Of a DNA stretch of 64,000 nt, positions 58,871-64,000 are shown one piece after another (the first letter of the stretch is position 1; every line of letters starts with the position of its first letter). A program made the position numbers and the translations under genes. This stretch comes from Chloroflexota bacterium. Lineage in GTDB: Bacteria > Chloroflexota > Dehalococcoidia > DSTF01 > RBG-16-68-14. The stretch covers positions 120,948 to 184,947 of the forward strand of contig QIFC01000095.1 in the NCBI GenBank assembly GCA_003228685.1, in the 5' to 3' direction. The notes under the pieces were generated by a model. The model was not told the DNA's origin. It ran no database searches and saw only the letters and a program-made list of their open reading frames with translations.

Positions 58871-59734
58871 TTAGTGCTGTCCCGCCAACGCGGTCTGGGG
58901 CGCCGCGGAGCGCCTCTGCATGAACTCGCGGAGGATCATTGCGCCGCCAAGCCCCAGCAACGCAAGCGCGCCACCGGCCAGCCCATCGATGATGTAGTGG
59001 TTCGCGGTGAGCACGATGCTCGCAAACATGATCACCGGCAAGGCTATGCCGATCGCTTTGAAAAGGATACTCTTGCTGTGCTGGAAGATGGCGATCCCGA
59101 CAAGGAGGTTCCAGCCAAAGTGCAAGCTCGGCATGGCCGCGTACTGGTTCACGAATGCAGGCGGCTGCAGAACGCGGTATGCGTGAGAGCGCTCCGTGAT
59201 CGTGTCAACGAAGCCCCAGGCGTCCATGAACCTGGGAGGCGCGACCGGCAGCAGGTAGAAGATGACGAGCCCTACTGCCCCTGAAATGAGGAAGGCATTT
59301 CTGTACACGGAGTATGCGTCCCGATGGAGCAGGAACAGCCATGTGGCCGCGAAGACGATGACAGGCCAGTGGCCCCAGACGTACGTCCAGTTCGCGACGT
59401 TCACCAACCAATCGAAGCGCATGATTGCACTCTGCAGGTCTGGCTCCCAGAAGATCCCCAGGGTCTGTTCGAGTTCGATGATATCGATGGCGCGGTGAAA
59501 CGCCTGCGCTTCGCGCGCCTCAGCTAGCCCACGGACGGTAAAGTAGGCGAAGTAGGCCGGTATCAGGATGCCGACTTCGCCGAGCAATTCACGCAACGTG
59601 GTGCCCGATGACCGGCGTGACCAGTTGAAGAGAATGAACAGAAGGAATCCGGCACCGACCAGGGGCCAGCGGGCGGCGGTCAGAAACGTCGAGTCGAGTG
59701 CAGGGAGTATGCCCAGCAGCCAGCAGCCATCCAT
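58871..59734 (-). CDS. PAP2-superfamily membrane phosphatase
   Basis: A 287-aa integral membrane protein of about six helices. The PAP2 signature is PPRFMDAWGF, AMPSLHFGWNLLVG with the catalytic His, and TANHYIIDGLAGG as the third motif. This arrangement matches the PAP2_3/inositolphosphorylceramide-type group that handles lipid phosphates. The start at 59734 is chosen because a good helix begins there; the longer start at 59803 is less likely. It stands between the nuo pair and an MBL hydrolase. Confidence 0.82.
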   Translation of the reverse strand: MDGCWLLGILPALDSTFLTAARWPLVGAGFLLFILFNWSRRSSGTTLRELLGEVGILIPAYFAYFTVRGLAEAREAQAFHRAIDIIELEQTLGIFWEPDLQSAIMRFDWLVNVANWTYVWGHWPVIVFAATWLFLLHRDAYSVYRNAFLISGAVGLVIFYLLPVAPPRFMDAWGFVDTITERSHAYRVLQPPAFVNQYAAMPSLHFGWNLLVGIAIFQHSKSILFKAIGIALPVIMFASIVLTANHYIIDGLAGGALALLGLGGAMILREFMQRRSAAPQTALAGQH

Positions 59735-59823
59735 GCAGCGCCCCCGCTCACCTGATTCCCCAGCCCCTCGATGGGGAATATCCCAGCGTAAACCAGCGCC
59801 CACCTGACCGCAAGTTCTTTCAG

Positions 59824-60558
59824 CTAGAACCTGTAGCGCGCCAGATCCTCCGCAACCAGCGTGTTCTCGATTCCCAGGTCCTGCTGGCCGCCATCAAGAT
59901 GAGTAAGAATGAACGTCGGCTTCGGACCAAGGCGGCGGCGAAGTTCGCGCAGATCGTCGGGTCCTAGATGCGGGCCGCACGGCCCTTCCCAGCAAGTGCA
60001 CTCAACCACGAAGACGTCCGCGCCGTCAGCTAGCTCGACGAGCGGTTCGCACATCACGCTGTCGCCGGAGTAAGAGACGCTGCGTCCCGCTGCTTCTACC
60101 CGATAGCCGAAGCATGGGAAGTCGTCAACGTGGGTGACGGAGCGGGCCTGCCACTTCAGCCCGCCTATGTCTCCTTCCTGGCAATCAGAGACCTCAACGA
60201 AGTTGAGGTCGTAGGTACGCTCCTTCTGGAGCAAGTGGGGAAAGGTGGCCTCCGTCACGGTGCGCAGCCGCTCTTCGATCGAAGGGGGGCCGATCACGGT
60301 CAAGGGCTTGGAGCGATCGGTCTGTTCGGAGTACTCAAGCAGCAAGAACGGCAAGCCAAGGAAGTGATCGGCATGGAAGTGGCTGATGAAGACCGCCTCT
60401 AACTCGGCCAGGTCCGCGCCGCTCTGCTTCAGGTGCGGCAGCGCGATAGGCGACGCGTCGAACAGAAAGCGGCCGTTGAGGAGAAAGCAACTCCAATAGC
60501 GGCCCGATGCAAACGCATTGCCAGATCCCAAAAAGAGGAGGTCTAGAGTACTACTCAA
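59824..60558 (-). CDS. Metallo-beta-lactamase-fold hydrolase (RNase Z-like)
   Basis: A 244-aa MBL-fold protein. LLFLGSGNAFASGRYWSCFLL opens it, FISHFHADHFLGLPFLL is the HxHxDH zinc motif, SYSGDSVMCEPLVELADGAD gives the Asp zinc bridge, and ILTHLDGG the last His. It resembles RNase Z / ribonuclease-type and other MBL-fold hydrolases. TTG start with GGAGG before it; the start lies inside the end of a small upstream ORF, so translation is coupled. Confidence 0.88.
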   Translation of the reverse strand: MSSTLDLLFLGSGNAFASGRYWSCFLLNGRFLFDASPIALPHLKQSGADLAELEAVFISHFHADHFLGLPFLLLEYSEQTDRSKPLTVIGPPSIEERLRTVTEATFPHLLQKERTYDLNFVEVSDCQEGDIGGLKWQARSVTHVDDFPCFGYRVEAAGRSVSYSGDSVMCEPLVELADGADVFVVECTCWEGPCGPHLGPDDLRELRRRLGPKPTFILTHLDGGQQDLGIENTLVAEDLARYRF

Positions 60559-60721
60559 CCAGCGACCTCCGAAGCGACTTCAGCCCGTACACGCGATCAA
60601 GGAATGTCCAACGCGCTCCGCGCTCTTTAACCGCGCACTCGACGTCCTCTGCGATCGAGGTGGTCGTCTCGGTCATCTGGGCGATCCTCCGTACGATGGT
60701 CTTCGATGCTGGAATATACAT
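60551..60721 (-). CDS. Small 56-aa protein coupled to the MBL gene
   Basis: A 56-aa protein starting MYIPASKTIVRRIAQMTETTT and ending GLKSLRRSLVE, not recognised by family. It has an excellent ribosome-binding site (AGGAGG, 6 nt before the ATG). Its stop overlaps the MBL start by 8 nt, so it may translate as a pair with the hydrolase. Basic, soluble and probably helical. The longer ORF from 60826 is rejected because the ribosome-binding site supports 60721. Confidence 0.6.
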   Translation of the reverse strand: MYIPASKTIVRRIAQMTETTTSIAEDVECAVKERGARWTFLDRVYGLKSLRRSLVE

Positions 60722-60831
60722 GATCCACCTCCTACGGTGAAGGAGCCCTGGATCAAGGGGCTGGTAACCATGGTATGCTTGTCCCCAATGGAGTGACCCG
60801 CGGTTGCGGGCAGAGTCCGCCGCCATCTCCT

Positions 60832-63270
60832 ATGATGAACGCCTTCTGGCTGTTCTGCGCCGAAGCCATTCGCAAATGGCACGTGTGGCTGTTGGTCCTT
60901 TCGGCCGCGGCCACGATCGGGTTGGCGTTCGGCATCCCCAGGCTGGAATTCAAGACCAGCCAGGACACGATTGTCCCCTCCGGTTCAGAGATCTACGCAC
61001 AGAACGTCCGCTATGAGCGCCAGTTTGGCGGCGAGCCGGTCTTGGTGCTCTTCTCCGGAGAGGACATCCGCCAACTCTTCACAGGTGAGAACAAGGATAA
61101 GCTGGCCGCGCTCGAGGCCGAGCTGGTGGCCAGCGGCCTCTATCACTCGGTGTTTGGGCCTCTCGGTCTGCTGGAGTTCGCGCGCGACCAAGTCCCGGTA
61201 GGAGCCGAACTGGCCGTCGCGAGGCAGGATCGTGCCGCCGAGGCGGCCCGGCAGGAGGCGGCGGCGCAAGGCGCCAGCGCTGCGGAGCAGACCGCCGCGG
61301 CCGACGCGGCACGCCAGGCAACAGCCGCGGCATTCATCGCAGAGCAAGCGGCGGATGCGCAGCGCTTCGCGGCGGCCGGAGAGCCAACGCTGGACAACCC
61401 CGCATTTATCGAGTTCCTCATCTTCGACGGCACCGGCGAGATCCGTCCGGAGTTCCAGGGCGTCTTCCCCGACGCGCAACACGCCCTGATGGTGGTGCGG
61501 CTCAACGGCAACATGTCGATCGATGAGCAAGGCGAAGCGAGCGGGAAGGCTGTCGGCATCGTGGAGCAGTACTCCTTCGAGGGGTTCGAGGTCCTGCCGA
61601 CCGGCCCAACGATCTTGCTCAAGGAGATCAACGACACGATGCGGGAGAGCATCTTCACGATGGCAGCGCTGGCGAGCTTCATCATGGTGATCGTGCTCTT
61701 CCTCGTGTTTCGCGCGCGCTGGCGGCTGCTGTCGCTGGGCGTCGTGCTAGTCGGCAGCGTCTGGGCGTTCGGTCTGATGGGGTTCCTTGGGATTTCACTT
61801 ACGATGGTCACCATCTCCGGGCTCCCGATCCTGATCGGACTCGGCATCGACTTCTCGATTCAGATGCACAGCCGGTATGAAGAAGAATGCGACCGCACGG
61901 GCAGCTCCGTCGAGGGACTGCGGTCTGCGCTGACAAATCTCGGACCTGCTCTGGGCATCGCCGTCGTAGCTGCCGCCGGCGGCTTCATGATTCTGCACAT
62001 TTCGCGCGTGCCAATGATCCGGGATTTTGGCTCGATGCTGGCCGTCGGCATTACGATTCTGGCCATCGCGGGACTCCTCGTGCCATCCTGCATCCTGTTC
62101 TGGCGCGACCGCAGACACGAGCCCGGCCCGCGAACGAGCACGAACGGCGGCCTACGGGTCGAAGGCATCGTCCGAGCGCTCACCTCATCGGACAGGCGGT
62201 TGTTTCCAGTGGTTGCGATCGGCGTCGCGTTCGTCTTCATCGGGTTGCTCGCTGACAGGCAGATCACGATCCAGACGGACCCGGAGAAGTTCGTCCCGCG
62301 GGACAGCCCCGTGCTGGCGGACCTCCGCACCATCCGGGACGTCGCGGGCTCCTCGAGCCAGTTAGGCATCATGGTCGAGGCGGAAGACGTGACGGATCAG
62401 GCGGTCCTAAACTGGATGGACAGCTTCGTTTCCCGCCAGATAGATGAACATCCGAACGAGTTGAAGAGCGCCGAGAGCATCGCATCAATCGTCGGACGCA
62501 TCGTGGGAGGTGTTCCCGGGCCCGAAGACGTCGAAACAGTGCTAGCGATGGCGCCGCCTTCGATCACGAAAACCTTCGTGAGCGACGACCGGACGCGGGC
62601 GCACATCATCTTCGCGATCGGGCCGGTGTCGCTGGACGAGCAACGGGTACTGCTGGCCGACATGCAGGAGAGCCTCGATACGCCGCCCGGCGTGAGCGCG
62701 ACGCCGGCAGGGCTGGCCGTGATTGGCATTGAGGCCGTCGACGCCCTGAGCGCGAACAGGACGCTGATGATCTACGCCGCGCTCGGCGCCGTTCTCGTCT
62801 GGCTGCTCCTGGCCTACCGCAACATTGTCAAGACGATGCTCCCGCTTGTTCCGGTGCTCATCGCTCTTGGAGGCTCATCGGCCGCGATCTACGTACTGGG
62901 GATCGAACTCAACCCGCTGACGGCGGTGTCCGGCCCGCTGATCATCGCCACATGCACGGAGTTCTCGGTGCTGATCATGGCTCGCTACTTCGAGGAGCGG
63001 GAGCGGGGACACTCCCCACGTGAAGCGATCGACGTGGCCTCGAGCCGCATTGGGCGCGCGATCACAGTGGCGGGGCTCACGACTATTGGCGGGTTCGGCG
63101 TCCTGGCGTTCTCCGGCTTCCCACTGCTCGAGACGTTCGGCATCGTGACGGCGCTCAACGTGGGTATCGCGCTGTTCAGCTCGCTCGTCGTGCTGCCTCC
63201 GCTGCTCGTCTGGGCAGACGAAGAGACCGGCCTGATCCCCTACCAGAAAGACCTGCGGCCGGTTGAGTAG
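60832..63270 (+). CDS. MMPL/RND-family transporter (HAE3-type)
   Basis: An 812-aa membrane transporter with 12-helix RND architecture: N-terminal helix (WLLVLSAAATIGLAFG), a first periplasmic loop with an Ala/Gln-rich coiled-coil insertion (ARQEAAAQGASAAEQTAAAD), helices through residue 430 with GLGIDFSIQMHSRYEEE in the fourth-helix region, a second loop, and a mirrored second half. HAE3-type RND proteins move lipids or hopanoids. ATG 60832 or 60835 is taken as start; no Shine-Dalgarno is visible. A ChbG/HpnK-like gene follows 33 nt downstream. Confidence 0.88.
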   Translation: MMNAFWLFCAEAIRKWHVWLLVLSAAATIGLAFGIPRLEFKTSQDTIVPSGSEIYAQNVRYERQFGGEPVLVLFSGEDIRQLFTGENKDKLAALEAELVASGLYHSVFGPLGLLEFARDQVPVGAELAVARQDRAAEAARQEAAAQGASAAEQTAAADAARQATAAAFIAEQAADAQRFAAAGEPTLDNPAFIEFLIFDGTGEIRPEFQGVFPDAQHALMVVRLNGNMSIDEQGEASGKAVGIVEQYSFEGFEVLPTGPTILLKEINDTMRESIFTMAALASFIMVIVLFLVFRARWRLLSLGVVLVGSVWAFGLMGFLGISLTMVTISGLPILIGLGIDFSIQMHSRYEEECDRTGSSVEGLRSALTNLGPALGIAVVAAAGGFMILHISRVPMIRDFGSMLAVGITILAIAGLLVPSCILFWRDRRHEPGPRTSTNGGLRVEGIVRALTSSDRRLFPVVAIGVAFVFIGLLADRQITIQTDPEKFVPRDSPVLADLRTIRDVAGSSSQLGIMVEAEDVTDQAVLNWMDSFVSRQIDEHPNELKSAESIASIVGRIVGGVPGPEDVETVLAMAPPSITKTFVSDDRTRAHIIFAIGPVSLDEQRVLLADMQESLDTPPGVSATPAGLAVIGIEAVDALSANRTLMIYAALGAVLVWLLLAYRNIVKTMLPLVPVLIALGGSSAAIYVLGIELNPLTAVSGPLIIATCTEFSVLIMARYFEERERGHSPREAIDVASSRIGRAITVAGLTTIGGFGVLAFSGFPLLETFGIVTALNVGIALFSSLVVLPPLLVWADEETGLIPYQKDLRPVE

Positions 63271-63303
63271 GCGAACGCCGGCGCCGTGTAGTACGCTCTC
63301 TGC

Positions 63304-64000
63304 ATGAATCTCGCCGAACGTCTCGGATACTCAGCGGACGACCGGGTGTTGATCCTCAACGCCGACGACGTCGGCAGCACACATGCGTCCAACGCCGCGA
63401 CATTCGAGTGCCTGGAGCGCGGCAGCCTAACGTCGGGCTCAATCCTCATGCCGGCAGCTTGGTCACCAGAGGCCGCAGCGTACGCTCGCGACCACGCCGA
63501 AGCGGATCTGGGCGTTCACCTTACGCTGACGTGCGAGTACAACGGGTACCGCTGGCGGCCGATCACCGAACGCAGCCGGGGACCAGGCCTCTACGACGAA
63601 GAGGGCTACCTCTGGAGGACGATGGCGGAAGCGATCGAGCACATCTCACCCGAGGAAGCGAACCTCGAACTGCGAGCGCAGGTCGATACCGCGCTGGAGG
63701 CCGGCATCGACGTGACGCACCTCGACACGCATATGGGCACCGTGATCATGCCGAAGTTCATGGAGGTCTACTTCTCGCTCGGATTGGATTACAGGATCCC
63801 AATCTTCGTTTTCAGGCCAAGCGTGGACCGCCTGCGCAAGGCCGGCATGAACGATTACTGGGACGCCCTGGAGCCACAGCTCGGCCGTCTCGACGAGGCG
63901 GGCTTCCCCGTACTCGATCACATCTTTGCGACACAGCTAGAGGTCCCGCCACAAGAGCGCTCCGCATACTTCCTGGAGTTCTTCGAGAACTTACGCCCTG
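63304..64000 (+). CDS. ChbG/HpnK-like carbohydrate deacetylase (incomplete)
   Basis: The window ends within this gene; 232 residues are visible. ILNADDVGSTHASNAATFECLERG carries the DD metal-binding motif of the YdjC/ChbG/HpnK family, LGVHLTLTCEY the HxxLT motif, and VTHLDTHMGT the second metal His. It deacetylates N-acetylated sugars or glycolipids. The start at 63304 has a TAGTAC-type box 9 nt upstream. It directly follows an HAE3-type RND transporter, a pairing known for hopanoid genes hpnK and hpnN, but no other hopanoid gene is visible here. Confidence 0.85.
   Translation, partial: MNLAERLGYSADDRVLILNADDVGSTHASNAATFECLERGSLTSGSILMPAAWSPEAAAYARDHAEADLGVHLTLTCEYNGYRWRPITERSRGPGLYDEEGYLWRTMAEAIEHISPEEANLELRAQVDTALEAGIDVTHLDTHMGTVIMPKFMEVYFSLGLDYRIPIFVFRPSVDRLRKAGMNDYWDALEPQLGRLDEAGFPVLDHIFATQLEVPPQERSAYFLEFFENLRP

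Noticed and set aside
1-64000. CRISPR arrays, rRNA or tRNA genes, transposases or integrases
   Set aside because: I saw no regularly spaced repeats, no TTCGAxTC-type tRNA arm in a cloverleaf context, and no DDE or tyrosine-recombinase ORF, though I could not run covariance models.

Overview
The window is a GC-rich bacterial chromosome segment. My best reading is a member of the Chloroflexota, probably Dehalococcoidia or SAR202-like. This is inferred from the gene content: luciferase-like flavin monooxygenases, a CaiB/BaiF CoA-transferase, many SDRs, Pro/Thr-rich linkers followed by dockerin-like DAALxLQF repeats on exported proteins, PAS-LuxR regulators, and TANNNT boxes placed close to start codons. 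I saw no rRNA, tRNA, CRISPR array, transposase or prophage.

Layout. 1-9.9 kb holds acyl/CoA and redox metabolism: LLM oxidoreductase, SDR, enoyl-CoA hydratase, hotdog protein, and a tightly overlapping minus-strand operon of CoA-transferase, hotdog thioesterase and histidine phosphatase. 10-16.3 kb carries two paralogous giant PAS-LuxR proteins, both with TTG starts and similar upstream regions. 16.3-35.6 kb is an accessory region of single genes (NrtS-like, kinase-like, OsmC, EAL-CBS, cupredoxin-dockerin, DinB, hydrolases, TetR) interspersed with short remnants of alpha/beta-hydrolase/adenylate-cyclase genes. It also contains a GrdB/PrdB-like reductase gene with an in-frame UGA at the UxxC position followed by a SECIS-like hairpin. 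35.6-38.3 kb is a subtilase-dockerin gene interrupted by an amber codon. 38.4-41.7 kb is a start-stop-overlapping operon (sulfurtransferase, LLM oxidoreductase, methyltransferase) followed by an SDR. 42.5-44.6 kb is a tail-to-tail C5-methyltransferase and putative restriction enzyme. 44.7-54.8 kb is mixed: MOSC, a repeat-dockerin exoprotein, DinB, GNAT, lipoprotein, HAD, M28 peptidase, a VirB11/CpaF-like ATPase and a zinc alcohol dehydrogenase. 54.8-64 kb has a Lon-N protein, a nuoI-nuoG pair, PAP2, an MBL hydrolase with a coupled small ORF, an HAE3/MMPL-type RND transporter and a truncated ChbG/HpnK deacetylase.

How it works together. Most genes are housekeeping-accessory units rather than one pathway. 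Clear co-transcription signals (stop/start overlaps) tie together the CoA-transferase operon, the sulfurtransferase operon, the NTF2-SDR pair, the nuoI-nuoG pair and the small-ORF/MBL pair. Two promoter styles recur: a TANNNT box 6-10 nt before the start codon with no Shine-Dalgarno (leaderless), and a box further upstream with a strong GGAGG. Several genes carry single lesions (a frameshift in NIPSNAP, an amber codon in the protease, a truncated glyoxalase next to a dispersed repeat, a 1-nt shift in the selenoprotein candidate). These could be genuine decay or assembly errors.
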